Positions 31,194 to 39,529 of a stretch of 43,792 bases of DNA are shown here, piece after piece. The notes below the pieces were generated by a model. The model saw nothing but the letters and a program-made list of their open reading frames with translations, did not search any database and was not told where the DNA came from. Within the stretch, counting starts at the first letter, position 1. Each line of letters starts with the position of its first letter. This DNA is from JAXDLW01 sp050998755 (GTDB lineage: Bacteria; Chloroflexota; Dormibacteria; DASZGP01), in assembly GCA_050998755.1 (NCBI GenBank), contig JBPCPW010000043.1:1-43792 (forward strand), in the 5' to 3' direction. The position numbers were made by a program, and so were the translations under genes.

Positions 31194-32345
31194 CTAAGGG
31201 TTGGCGGGGCGTTCGCCCAGCGTGATGGTGACCGTCTTGCTCGACCCGTCCGGCAGCTGGAAGGTCGCCGCCACCTTGTCGCCGACTTTGTATGTCGAAA
31301 GCACCTGGGTCACGCCCGCGGCGTCGGCTATGGGGTGACCGCCCAACTTGTTGATGATCCAGCCTGCCTTGACGCCGGCCCGGTCCGCGGGCGCGCCGGC
31401 AACGACGCTGGCGATCTGACCGCCGCCGTTGGGGGCGTCGCCGACCGAGATCCCGAGGTATGGCTGGTTGGTGTGGGTGACCGAGCCGCCCGACCCCAGT
31501 TGCTTGGTGACGGTGGCCACCTGGCTGCTGGGAATGGCGAAGCCGATGTTTGAGGCCGCGCCTCCGCGGCCGGAGCCGCCGGACAGCGTGGGGATGCCGA
31601 TGACATGCCCACTGATGTCCACCAGCGCGCCGCCGGAGTTACCCGGGTTGAGCGCGGCCGTGGTCTGAATCAGGTTGTTGAGGGTGACCGTATTGCTCTC
31701 CGGCTGGCTCCGGTTGGTCGCGCTGATGATGCCCTCACTGACGCTCTCAAAGAGCCCCAGGGGGCTGCCGATGGCCAGAACGATGTCCCCGACCCGAGCC
31801 TGGTTGGAGTCGCCGAACGTGGCCGGCTTCAGCGTCGTATCGCTCCCGCTGGTGATCTTGATCTCGGCCAGGTCGTTGTTCGGATAGGTGCCGACGAGGG
31901 TGGCCTTGTAAACCGTGCCGTCAGATGCCGTCACGCTGAAGCTGGTCTCCGACCCCACCACGTGGGCGTTGGTGACGATGTCACCCTGGGTATCCATGAC
32001 CACGCCGGACCCAAGCCCGGTGGCGGTGTCGATCTCGACCACCGACGGCTTGACGGAGTCGATCAGCTTGCGCAGGTCGCCCTGCAGCGCGGCAAGAGCG
32101 CCCGAGCCGGTCACCGTTGAGCCGCCTGAGCCCCCGGCGCCTGGTGAGGCCGCGGGGTTGGGACTGGCGAGCGTGATTCCCGGTGCGGCGGAAGGCGCCG
32201 TGGTGGTGTTGCCCGGCTTGGTCTGCGGCTGGGAAGCGAAGCGCACGGGTGAACTGCACGCGGACAGAACGGTGGCGAGGCCCACTGAGAGCAGGCCGAG
32301 GCGGCGGAGGTCGCGAAGGTCAAGGTTCATGATGCCTATTTTCAT
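31194..32345 (-). CDS. HtrA/DegP-like serine protease, probable lipoprotein
   Basis: 383 residues from ATG 32345 (AGGA 6 nt upstream, AAGGAGG further away). The signal peptide RRLGLLSVGLATVLSACSS has a lipobox LSAC, so lipid anchoring is predicted. A Pro/Ser/Thr-rich linker is followed by a trypsin-like domain with triad His (IVTNAHVVG), Asp (NNDLAEIK) and Ser (ALNPGNSGGAL), then a PDZ domain (YLGISVGDA to NKLGGHPIADAAG). It acts in envelope protein quality control. Directly downstream of a response regulator and sensor kinase, as mycobacterial pepD follows mprAB. A GTG at 32387 overlapping the kinase stop is a possible but less likely start. Confidence 0.93.
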   Translation of the reverse strand: MKIGIMNLDLRDLRRLGLLSVGLATVLSACSSPVRFASQPQTKPGNTTTAPSAAPGITLASPNPAASPGAGGSGGSTVTGSGALAALQGDLRKLIDSVKPSVVEIDTATGLGSGVVMDTQGDIVTNAHVVGSETSFSVTASDGTVYKATLVGTYPNNDLAEIKITSGSDTTLKPATFGDSNQARVGDIVLAIGSPLGLFESVSEGIISATNRSQPESNTVTLNNLIQTTAALNPGNSGGALVDISGHVIGIPTLSGGSGRGGAASNIGFAIPSSQVATVTKQLGSGGSVTHTNQPYLGISVGDAPNGGGQIASVVAGAPADRAGVKAGWIINKLGGHPIADAAGVTQVLSTYKVGDKVAATFQLPDGSSKTVTITLGERPANP

Positions 32346-32383
32346 TGCTGGTCCTGTGGCCTCCTTGTGCGGATTCTGGGAAT

Positions 32384-33826
32384 TCACTGTGAAGCCATTT
32401 CCCCGGCTTTGCTGCCGTCGATCGGCAGGGTGATACGAAACGTGGTGCCTGTTGGAACGGTGTTAAGCGCGGCAATTGTGCCGCCATGGGCGCTGACAAT
32501 GGCATCGACAATCGCCAGGCCCAGCCCGGCGCCCCCGCGGTCGCGGCTGCGCGACGGGTCGGCACGGAAGAAACGGTTGAAAATCAGCTCCCGGCCATCC
32601 TCGGGGAGCCCCGGGCCGTGATCCACGACGTCAAGGACCGCGTCCTGGCCCGACCGGGCCAGCACAACCCTCGCCCTGGTCAGGCGTGGGGTGTGGGTCC
32701 GGACGTTGGCCAGCAGGTTGTCCACCACCTGGCGCAGCCGCAGGGCGTCGCCGTTGATGGTCAGGGTCTCGTCGAGCATTGCCTCGATCGGGCGGTCGGG
32801 TTCCACCGCGCGCGCGGCCTCGACCCCCTCCGCGCCCAGGGACGTGAGGTCGACCGGCTCATGTTCCAGGGGTCGGCCCTGGTCGAGACGGGCCAGGAGG
32901 AGGAGATCGTCAACCAGGATGCCCATGCGTGCGCTCTCCTCCTCGATGCGGGCCATGGCCTTGGCGAGGTCGTCAGGGCGAGTGCTGGCGCCGCGGCGAA
33001 ACAGTTCGGCGTAACCGCGGATCGATGTCAGCGGGGTGCGCAGCTCATGTGAAGCGTCGGCCAGGAACCTGCGTAGGCGCTGTTCGGAGGCCGCCTTCTC
33101 GGCGAACGCGGACTCAATCTGCCCCAGCATGCTGTTGAGGGCCAGCCCCAGCCTGCCCACCTCGGTACGTGGGTTCGCGCGCCTTACCCGCTGGGTCAGG
33201 TCCCCGCCGGCGATGGCCCCGGCGGTCACCTCTATCTCGGTCAAGGGGCGCAGTCCCAGCCGAACCAGGTAGAGGCCCGCGGCGGCGGCCACGGCAAGGA
33301 CCCCGAGCCAGACCAGGACTTCGATGAACAGGAGTTGCCCGAGCGTGGCGCTGACGTCCGCGAGGGGCAGTGCCACGACCAGTGATGCGCTGCTGCCGTC
33401 GGTGGTCCGCAGCGACCAGACGTGCACCCGGTAGTCGGGGCCGCCGGCCTCCTTCGAATGGACATCGAGGGTGACCGAGTTGCACGACGATTGGTCACAT
33501 GTCGGCGCACCTGGCAGCCGCGACGGTAGGGCGGGGGTTGAGGTCGCCTTCTGCCCGAAGGGCCCGTTGTTGACGGCAACCAGGACCGCGTTGCCCGAGT
33601 CTCGGAGCTCGGTGTAGTAGCTGCTGCTGGTGTTTGAGCTCGGGGGGCCATGGTGGTCGGTCCCGCCGAGGCGGTCGATCGCCGGCCTCTGCAGGCTCTC
33701 CACCTGGGCGTCGACGCGGGTGACCAGGAAGGAGCGGAGCGCTTGGTAGGTGGCAACATCGGCCACCAGGAGGCCGGCCGCGACCACGCCAAGGAGCGCG
33801 AGGAGAACGCGGCCGCGCAGGCTCAC
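32384..33826 (-). CDS. two-component sensor histidine kinase (PhoR-like)
   Basis: 480 residues. N-terminal helix (about 7-28), extracytoplasmic domain of about 120 residues with a Cys pair (CDQSSC), second helix (LLFIEVLVWLGVLAVAAAAG), HAMP (LRPLTEIEVTAGAIAGGDLT), HisKA with acceptor His in LADASHELRTPLTSIRGYAE, and a complete HATPase (NLLANVRTH N-box, DHGPGLP, FFRADPSRSRDRGGAGLGLAI). GTG 33826 overlaps the response regulator stop by one base (TAGTG). It would sense an envelope or ionic cue and phosphorylate the coupled regulator. Confidence 0.93.
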   Translation of the reverse strand: MSLRGRVLLALLGVVAAGLLVADVATYQALRSFLVTRVDAQVESLQRPAIDRLGGTDHHGPPSSNTSSSYYTELRDSGNAVLVAVNNGPFGQKATSTPALPSRLPGAPTCDQSSCNSVTLDVHSKEAGGPDYRVHVWSLRTTDGSSASLVVALPLADVSATLGQLLFIEVLVWLGVLAVAAAAGLYLVRLGLRPLTEIEVTAGAIAGGDLTQRVRRANPRTEVGRLGLALNSMLGQIESAFAEKAASEQRLRRFLADASHELRTPLTSIRGYAELFRRGASTRPDDLAKAMARIEEESARMGILVDDLLLLARLDQGRPLEHEPVDLTSLGAEGVEAARAVEPDRPIEAMLDETLTINGDALRLRQVVDNLLANVRTHTPRLTRARVVLARSGQDAVLDVVDHGPGLPEDGRELIFNRFFRADPSRSRDRGGAGLGLAIVDAIVSAHGGTIAALNTVPTGTTFRITLPIDGSKAGEMASQ

Positions 33827-34545
33827 TAGTTGCGGGCCGTCTTCAGCACGTACCCCACACCCCGGATGGTGTGGATCAGCGGCGGGCCCAGGGGATCCAG
33901 CTTCTTGCGCAGGTAGCTGACGTAGGTCTCGGCAACGTTGGGGTCTCCACCGAAGTCGTACTGCCAGACATGGTCGAGGATCTGGTGCTTGGAGATGACG
34001 CGCCTGGGGTTGAGCATGAAGTAACGCAACAGCTTGAACTCGGTCGCCGACAGCTGGATCTCCTGGCCGTTGCGTGAGACCTCCCGGCTGTCCTCGTCCA
34101 TCTCCAGGTCGGCGAACCGCAGCGGCCCGCCGGCCTCGGTGGGGTGCGTGCGCCGCAGAATCGCCCTGGCCCGGGCGATCAGCTCATCGAGGCTGAAGGG
34201 CTTGCTGACATAGTCGTCGCCACCGACGGTCAGCCCAGCGATCTTGTCCTCGGTGGCGTCGCGCGCGGTGAGGAAGATGACGGGGACGCGGATGCCCTCG
34301 TTGCGGATCCGCCGGGTGACCTCCAGGCCGTCGAAATCCGGCAGCATCACGTCAAGCACGACGAGGTCAGGGCGCGAGTTGCGTATCGCGTCAAGGGCCT
34401 GGCGGCCGTCGCCGGCCTCGGTTACCTGGAAACCCTCGTAGCGCAGGGCGGTGCCGACCAGGTCGCGGATGTAGGTTTCGTCATCAACGACAAGCACCCG
34501 GGCGCCGGCCTCGGGCGCCTCCTGGTGGCTGCCATTCTGAGTCAT
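33826..34545 (-). CDS. OmpR-family response regulator, PhoP-like
   Basis: 239 residues. Receiver with VLVVDDE, phospho-acceptor Asp in LVVLDVMLPDFDG, and FLTARDATEDKIAGL plus GGDDYVSKPFSLDEL. The winged-helix domain has RYFMLNPRRVISKHQILDHV and the recognition-helix region VWQYDFGGDPNVAETYVSYL, which strongly resembles mycobacterial PhoP/TcrX-type regulators. The 11-bp-spaced TCACAG repeats upstream of this gene suit such a recognition helix, so autoregulation is likely. ATG 34545; GATAGT 8 nt upstream is a possible -10 box. First gene of the regulator-kinase-HtrA-MoxR-DUF58-VWA unit. Confidence 0.93.
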   Translation of the reverse strand: MTQNGSHQEAPEAGARVLVVDDETYIRDLVGTALRYEGFQVTEAGDGRQALDAIRNSRPDLVVLDVMLPDFDGLEVTRRIRNEGIRVPVIFLTARDATEDKIAGLTVGGDDYVSKPFSLDELIARARAILRRTHPTEAGGPLRFADLEMDEDSREVSRNGQEIQLSATEFKLLRYFMLNPRRVISKHQILDHVWQYDFGGDPNVAETYVSYLRKKLDPLGPPLIHTIRGVGYVLKTARN

Positions 34546-34568
34546 GAACCCTGACTATCGCACCGCTG

Positions 34569-34640
34569 TCTGTGAGTTGACGCAGGGAAAGCTGTGAGTT
34601 TTCTGTGAGTCGACTCTCATCGGTACAGGACCGTCACAGC
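34569..34640. promoter_or_regulatory. PhoP-box-like repeats between the regulator gene and the surface-protein genes
   Basis: Minus-strand TCACAGA at 34569-34575, TCACAGC at 34591-34597 and TCACAGA at 34602-34608, at grid positions 0, 22 and 33 bp; the last two are exactly 7-N4-7. A plus-strand TCACAGC lies at 34634-34640. Mycobacterial PhoP binds TCACAGC-N4-TCACAGC. The sites sit between divergent genes and could control both. Confidence 0.7.
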
Positions 34641-34661
34641 CTGCCCTCGTTGAATAGGGGC

Positions 34662-36140
34662 ATGTCGCAGCTGGTTCGCAGCGCCCTGGTGTCCGCGATG
34701 GTGTGCCTCGCTGGAGCCGCGCCCCCGGTGGTCGGCGCGGACGCGCCGGCGGGGGCGCTCGCGGTGGTCGGGAGCAACTCGCTCGGGAGCCGGGGAATGA
34801 ACGCGGCCCTGGCGATTGCCGATCACTGTGCTTATGTCGGGAGTCGCAACGACGCGGCCCCCCAGGTGGTCGACATCGGCGACCCGACGAGCCCTCGGGT
34901 CGTCGGCGCCCTGGCGTCGCACCCCGGCAGTACGCAGCGGGAACTGCGGGCGGTGCCTTCGCTCAAGATCCTGGGTGTTCTCTACTACGGGCTGAGCGGG
35001 GGATCCAACGGAATCGACACGTACCGCTGGGGATCGAACTGCGCGGCACCGGAGAAGGTTGGGCACTTTGACTTCGGCGCCGCCGCGCCCCATGAGTTCT
35101 ACCTCTGGGTGGACCCTTCCCGGCCCTCCCGGGTGCTGATCTTCGTGACCATGTTCGCTTCGCCCGGGGAACAGCTCCGGGTGCTGGACATCTCCGACCC
35201 CGCCAGCCCGTCCCGGGTCGGTGGCTGGACAGTTCCGCCCGGGTATGGCCACGCACCCCTGCACTCCATCGACCTTTCGGCGGATGGCCGCACGGCCTAC
35301 GTGTCGCTTTGGACCGGTGGGTTGATCGTTGCCGACAGCAGCGATTTCGCAACCGCGAAGTCCGGCCCGGCGCTCCGGCCGTTGACGGCACCGGCCGCGG
35401 CGTTCAAGACGGCGCCCGGGAACGTACACAGCGCCGTCCACCTTCCCGGTCAGGCGCGAGTGCTGACCACCGACGAGCGCTACCCGGTTCCCTTTGGCGC
35501 CGGCTGCCCGGGCGGTACCGCCCACATCGTTGACGTGGCTGACCCCGCCCACCCCATCCCTGTGGCCACCCTCGCGGTTCCCGAGAACCAGGCTTCCGGG
35601 TGTGCCGCTGCGGCGCGGGATACCTGGACCAGCCACAACGCCACGATGACGGCCCACCTCGCATTGGTCACCTGGTACAGCGCGGGACTTCAGGTTTTCG
35701 CCCTCGACGACCCGACGCGCCCGGTGCGGCTGGCAGAATTCCGCGCCTCCGGCGTCAGCCCCAGGCAGCGTGACCTCCAGCTTGGGACCACTGACACTCT
35801 GTCGTGGAGCTACCCGGTGGTCGCCAGGGGATTGGTGTTCTTCGTCGACATCAACCAGGGCCTGTTGGTGATGCGTTACACCGGCGCTCACCAGGAGGAG
35901 GTCAGCGCACTGGATTTCGCCGAAGGTAACAGCAACGTGAGCCGTTCGACACCGACCACAGCCGTCGCCACCCCAGCCGCGCCCGGGCCACTCACACCTT
36001 TGACTTCGCCGAGCGCTACCTCCCTACCGGTGCCCGGCCCCGGGAACTCACAACCGGCCCTGGGGCTACTGGGCGCAGCCGCGCTCGCGCTCCTTGGCGC
36101 GGCCGCGTTGGTGGCGGTCCGCGCTCGGCGTCGCTGGTAA
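34662..36140 (+). CDS. exported LVIVD-like propeller protein with C-terminal membrane tail
   Basis: 492 residues from ATG 34662. Signal peptide SQLVRSALVSAMVCLAGAAPPVVGADA, then repeated DI(G/S)DP(T/A)SP-(R)VVG-type units (VVDIGDPTSPRVVGAL, VLDISDPASPSRVGGW, IVDVADPAHPIPVATL, ALDDPTRPVRLAEF) typical of LVIVD beta-propeller surface proteins. A Pro/Thr/Ser-rich stalk leads to a C-terminal helix (LGLLGAAALALLGAAALVAV) and basic end RARRRW, so it is probably anchored in the membrane and faces outside. An open frame back to 34605 runs through the PhoP-like repeats and would bury the signal peptide. A weak TTGAAT box lies 6 nt before the ATG. Function unknown; cell-surface role inferred. Confidence 0.8.
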   Translation: MSQLVRSALVSAMVCLAGAAPPVVGADAPAGALAVVGSNSLGSRGMNAALAIADHCAYVGSRNDAAPQVVDIGDPTSPRVVGALASHPGSTQRELRAVPSLKILGVLYYGLSGGSNGIDTYRWGSNCAAPEKVGHFDFGAAAPHEFYLWVDPSRPSRVLIFVTMFASPGEQLRVLDISDPASPSRVGGWTVPPGYGHAPLHSIDLSADGRTAYVSLWTGGLIVADSSDFATAKSGPALRPLTAPAAAFKTAPGNVHSAVHLPGQARVLTTDERYPVPFGAGCPGGTAHIVDVADPAHPIPVATLAVPENQASGCAAAARDTWTSHNATMTAHLALVTWYSAGLQVFALDDPTRPVRLAEFRASGVSPRQRDLQLGTTDTLSWSYPVVARGLVFFVDINQGLLVMRYTGAHQEEVSALDFAEGNSNVSRSTPTTAVATPAAPGPLTPLTSPSATSLPVPGPGNSQPALGLLGAAALALLGAAALVAVRARRRW

Positions 36141-36215
36141 AGGGCGTCTCTACAGGAATTCCCAACCGCTTAACAGGGGGTTCGTAGGTTGCCCCGGCAG
36201 CATCGGAGAAGAACC

Positions 36216-36247
36216 GGTTGAAACAACCTGATGGCTAGCCATCAACC
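36216..36247 (+). promoter_or_regulatory. overlapping inverted repeats in the 5' leader of the small exported protein
   Basis: GGTTG (36216-36220) can pair with CAACC at 36224-36228 or, alternatively, at 36243-36247. Between them lies a perfect 16-bp palindrome TGATGGCTAGCCATCA (36229-36244). A further GGTTG is at 36187-36191 and a CAACC at 36163-36167. The segment lies 10 nt upstream of a strong AAGGAG. It may be an RNA switch or a DNA-binding dyad. Confidence 0.45.
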
Positions 36248-36256
36248 AAGTCGTAG

Positions 36257-36262
36257 AAGGAG
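36257..36262 (+). promoter_or_regulatory. strong ribosome binding site
   Basis: AAGGAG, 6 nt before ATG 36269; one of the few canonical SD sites at the head of a unit in this window. Confidence 0.8.
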
Positions 36263-36268
36263 ACCCCC

Positions 36269-36556
36269 ATGAACCGTATTACCAACGTCGCGGTGGCCGG
36301 AGCCATCGCAGTTTCAGGAGTGATGGGTGGCGTCATCGGAGCCGCCATGGTCGGGGCAAGTGCTGCCTCCAACGCAGGCCCTGCGGCAGCCACCGCACCG
36401 GCGGCCACCGCCCCCGCGGCCCCGGCGACGGGGACATTCCACTCCAACGAAAACCCGGCCCATGAGGCCGGCGAGAGCGCGGCCCACGAGGCCGCTGAGA
36501 ACAACGGCACCGCGGGCTATGGACGTGGCCCCGGCGCGGTTCCCCCGGCGCAGTAG
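36269..36556 (+). CDS. small exported Ala-rich protein
   Basis: 95 residues: signal peptide or anchor (VAVAGAIAVSGVMGGVIGAA), an Ala/Pro/Thr-rich stretch, then a charged segment with a near repeat (PAHEAGESAAHEAAENN) and a Gly/Pro end. No domain recognised. The strong SD and structured 5' leader suggest a well-expressed, regulated product. It sits in a surface-protein neighbourhood and is followed by a hairpin that could end transcription from both sides. The His/Glu-rich HEAGESAAHEAAE segment could bind metal, but that is a guess. Confidence 0.72.
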   Translation: MNRITNVAVAGAIAVSGVMGGVIGAAMVGASAASNAGPAAATAPAATAPAAPATGTFHSNENPAHEAGESAAHEAAENNGTAGYGRGPGAVPPAQ

Positions 36557-36575
36557 CGCCCGACCCCGCCCTGCC

Positions 36576-36598
36576 CGAGGCCGGCAAAACCGGCCTCG
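36576..36598. terminator. bidirectional hairpin between convergent genes
   Basis: Perfect 9-bp stem CGAGGCCGG / CCGGCCTCG with loop CAAAA, centred between the stops at 36556 and 36601. No clear T-run on either side. Confidence 0.6.
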
Positions 36599-36600
36599 TG

Positions 36601-37986
36601 CTAACCTGACTTCCCGCGCCGCCTCCTGGGGCGGGAGCGTCCCAGGAGCGCCAGCCCTGCCAGGGTAAGCCCGAGGCTCAGCCCCACCCCCGGCCGCAGA
36701 TCGTGGCCGGTGGTGGGAAGCCCGGGCGGGGCCGCCACCATCGGCGGCCTGGCGACCGGTGGCAGCTCCACCGGTGGCTGTTGGACCGGTGTCGGCACGG
36801 CGACGGGTGGCCGCGCGCAGGCGCCGCAGCCCTGTGCAGGCTTCACGGTCGGAGCTGGGCGCGGTGGCCTGGCGGCAACCGGCACCGGCGGGCGATGGAC
36901 CACGACCTCGACGGTTACCCCTACCGTCAGCCGTCTCTCCAAGGGCACAGAGGTCACCAGCCTCTGTGAAGGCTCGGTGGCCACCAGCACTCGGGCCCGG
37001 GCGCCCTCGACGATCGCGTCCGCGGCCACAGTCGTGTGACGCGAGGCGGCGGGGACGACAAGACGAACCGAGAACCGACCGTTGCGAACGGGGACGCGGA
37101 GCGGGTGCGCCTGGTCGTGGCGCGCCGGTTGACCGCCGTCGGCTGCCAGCGCCCCCGAGTCTGACCACAGGCTGACGCCGCCGGCCTGCACCGACTCGCC
37201 CGACCCAAGAACCAGGTTGCCGGTGACTGGAACAGACACAGCAGGGCTCGACGCCGCGATGTCCAGGCGGTGCGGTGCGGACAGTTCGAGGTCCTCGATG
37301 GCATGGGGATGAGGTGCCACGGCCGCCGCCACGAGGGAGTCGTAAGCCGATCGCAAGGCGGGATCGACGAAGGGCGCGCCAGCCCGGTCGAGCTGGAAAC
37401 CGTCGCTGAAGTGCCAGATCGCCGCCTGCACCGCGCTCGAGGAGCGGGCGCGGCCGCGGGCATCGAGCCCGAGCAACGCCGGCCCGGAGGGATAGGCGTT
37501 CTGGAGCAACCAGAGAATTTCGGGCGATGCCCCGGCGCCCGAAGCCTCAAGGTCCGCTCCTGCCGTGTAGGTTGCCGTGTGCACACGGTGCGTGCGCAGG
37601 TCGATGCAGTACCCCGTCCCCGCCGGGCCCTGGTCGCCCGCAAACCCAAGCAGGCCGGCTTCGAATACAACGTGGTGCCCGCCGACGGTTCCGCCAACCG
37701 GCCAATAGGGCTGGGCCACGAATTCGCCGGCGATGCCGGCGCCCTGGAGGCGCAGGGCGTGGCCCGGTGCGGCGAGCGCGGTACCGAGCAGCAGGACCGG
37801 AAAGACCGCTGCGATTGCGGCGACCGCGGTCCGCCGCCGCCGCCGGACGCCGGCCTGCCGCGCCCACCGGTAGCGCCGGCGCATCGCAGTTGCCAACCCG
37901 ACCGAGTTCGCGCCGGCCTGGCAGCTCAATCTGATACCCACGTTGCCCATATCCACGATGGCCGAGTCCAAGATTCCGTCGCCCAT
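36601..37986 (-). CDS. sortase-anchored thioester-domain surface protein
   Basis: 461 residues from ATG 37986, which has GAGGGGG 6 nt upstream. Long basic signal sequence (helix VAAIAAVFPVLLLGTALAA). A thioester (TQXA-type) domain has the reactive Cys C127 in TGYCIDL, the block EILWLLQNAYPSGPALLG and the partner Gln Q187 in AVQAAIWHFSDGF. It is followed by a beta-rich region, a Pro-rich stalk, and a cell-wall sorting signal LPTTG (423-427) with helix and Arg-rich tail. Such Cys-Gln thioesters let Gram-positive adhesins attach covalently to targets. Convergent with the small exported protein, divergent from the L,D-transpeptidase. No sortase gene is in the window. Confidence 0.87.
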   Translation of the reverse strand: MGDGILDSAIVDMGNVGIRLSCQAGANSVGLATAMRRRYRWARQAGVRRRRRTAVAAIAAVFPVLLLGTALAAPGHALRLQGAGIAGEFVAQPYWPVGGTVGGHHVVFEAGLLGFAGDQGPAGTGYCIDLRTHRVHTATYTAGADLEASGAGASPEILWLLQNAYPSGPALLGLDARGRARSSSAVQAAIWHFSDGFQLDRAGAPFVDPALRSAYDSLVAAAVAPHPHAIEDLELSAPHRLDIAASSPAVSVPVTGNLVLGSGESVQAGGVSLWSDSGALAADGGQPARHDQAHPLRVPVRNGRFSVRLVVPAASRHTTVAADAIVEGARARVLVATEPSQRLVTSVPLERRLTVGVTVEVVVHRPPVPVAARPPRPAPTVKPAQGCGACARPPVAVPTPVQQPPVELPPVARPPMVAAPPGLPTTGHDLRPGVGLSLGLTLAGLALLGRSRPRRRRGKSG

Positions 37987-38140
37987 GCTGGTCCCCCTCT
38001 GCCTGTCCTTGGATGCCAAGCCTGGGTGGAACGGCAGGACATCGACGCGACACAACCCCATTCGCGGGCCGCTCGTGTTTCAATTTGTGACGTCCCCGGC
38101 GGCAATGAATTCGCCGCTCCTACTGTTGATAGACGAAACG

Positions 38141-39529
38141 ATGATTGGCGGCCCTCCGCAATCCCCCCGCGTGCGCTTTATGCGGCAGCGCCTCGTCCGC
38201 CTGCTCGCCGTACTGGTCGTCGCCTGCACGCTCGGCGCGGCGACGACGTTGGACAGCGCCGCCCAGGCCAACAAGGCCGCCAGCAACCGCTACCTCCAGG
38301 CACGCACCAGCCTGTTGACGGACCTCCGCGCTGCTCGCGGTGAAGGCTACTCGGCGGCCGACCTCGCTGACATTTCCACCCGGCTGAGCGCGCTCGACAG
38401 GGCCCAGGCGCCGTCGCTCGGTGGTGACGCGGGGTCCTTTTACCTGGCCAACGCGGTGGTCGTCACCCAGCTGGACCTGGAGCTCGGTGCCCGCAAGACC
38501 GAGGTGCTCGCGAACACCACGAGCGACGCCAGGACGCAACTGCTCAAGGCCTCAGCCGGTGTTGCCAGAGGACAGGCCCTCGGTGCGCTGGAGATCGACC
38601 TCGTGCCGCTGCAGAATCGCCTCGCCGGCGCCCGCGGCCTGGCCAGCTCGGCCAGGACAATCGCCGACTGGCGCAAGGCTGACAGCGAGCTGACATTCAT
38701 CGCCGGCGACGCAACCTCCCTGGTCGCCCGCCAACAGTCCGAGAATGCCGCGCTGCAGGTGGCGGCGGCAGCGCTGGCGCAGCAGACCAGTGGGAACATC
38801 GACGCCATCCGAAAGGCCGGCACGGATGCGCAGCTGAACGGGCGCAATGATGCCTCGGTGGCTTCGTACGAGGCACTCCCCGGACGGTTCAAAGACATCG
38901 GCCCGCTGATGGACATCTATAACCGCATGGAGTTCTACGGCGCGAAGCTTGGTTCGTCCGACGTCAACACGGTGCTGGTGGGCAGCGCCGCGGTGCAGCG
39001 GTACGCCGGGCAGGTGCACCAGATGATGATCCAGGGGCTTGGTTCTAAGCACCTGGTCGTGAATTTCGCGACCCAGCACTTCTGGGCCTACGAAAACGGC
39101 AGCGTGGTTGCCGAATCCGCGACCACCACGGGCGTCCGCGGCGACACTGCCTATGGCACGGACTTCGGACCGATGAAGATCCTCTACCGCTCGCATCCCT
39201 GGAAGATGCACTCACCATTCCCCAGAGGCACGCCGCATTGGTACCCCGACACCGTGGTGCAGTGGACGGCGTTCTTCACCTGGAGTGGCGAGTCATTCCA
39301 CGACGCCAACTGGGAGCCCGACTACCAGTTGGGCCCCGGCTCGCAGTACAACGCGTACACCAGGAGCCACGGTTGCGTGCACGTCCCCTACAACGATGCC
39401 CACTTCCTATTCAACTGGGCCAACGAGGGAACCCCCGTCGATGTCTTCCCGGGCAACGGCCAGCCCGTCGCCGAGCAGCTGTCGGAGATGACCACGGATA
39501 ACCAGGGCAATCCCCTCAACCCTGCCTGA
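38141..39529 (+). CDS. L,D-transpeptidase (YkuD family), exported
   Basis: 462 residues from ATG 38141 (GTG 38171 and ATG 38180 are alternatives). Membrane/signal helix LVRLLAVLVVACTLGAATTL, then about 220 residues of alpha-helical, coiled-coil-prone sequence, then a YkuD domain beginning KHLVVNFATQHFWAYENG. The active-site motif SHGCVHVPYNDAHFLF gives H410 and C412; HWYPDTVVQWTAFFTWSGES is the upstream conserved part. It forms 3-3 cross-links in peptidoglycan or attaches proteins to it, outside the membrane. Its place beside a wall-anchored adhesin suggests joint work on the cell surface. Stop overlaps the convergent MFS gene by 14 bp. Confidence 0.88.
   Translation: MIGGPPQSPRVRFMRQRLVRLLAVLVVACTLGAATTLDSAAQANKAASNRYLQARTSLLTDLRAARGEGYSAADLADISTRLSALDRAQAPSLGGDAGSFYLANAVVVTQLDLELGARKTEVLANTTSDARTQLLKASAGVARGQALGALEIDLVPLQNRLAGARGLASSARTIADWRKADSELTFIAGDATSLVARQQSENAALQVAAAALAQQTSGNIDAIRKAGTDAQLNGRNDASVASYEALPGRFKDIGPLMDIYNRMEFYGAKLGSSDVNTVLVGSAAVQRYAGQVHQMMIQGLGSKHLVVNFATQHFWAYENGSVVAESATTTGVRGDTAYGTDFGPMKILYRSHPWKMHSPFPRGTPHWYPDTVVQWTAFFTWSGESFHDANWEPDYQLGPGSQYNAYTRSHGCVHVPYNDAHFLFNWANEGTPVDVFPGNGQPVAEQLSEMTTDNQGNPLNPA

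Noticed and set aside
34605..34661. Earlier start for the LVIVD-like protein
   Set aside because: Would translate the PhoP-like repeats and place about 19 residues before a clean signal peptide.
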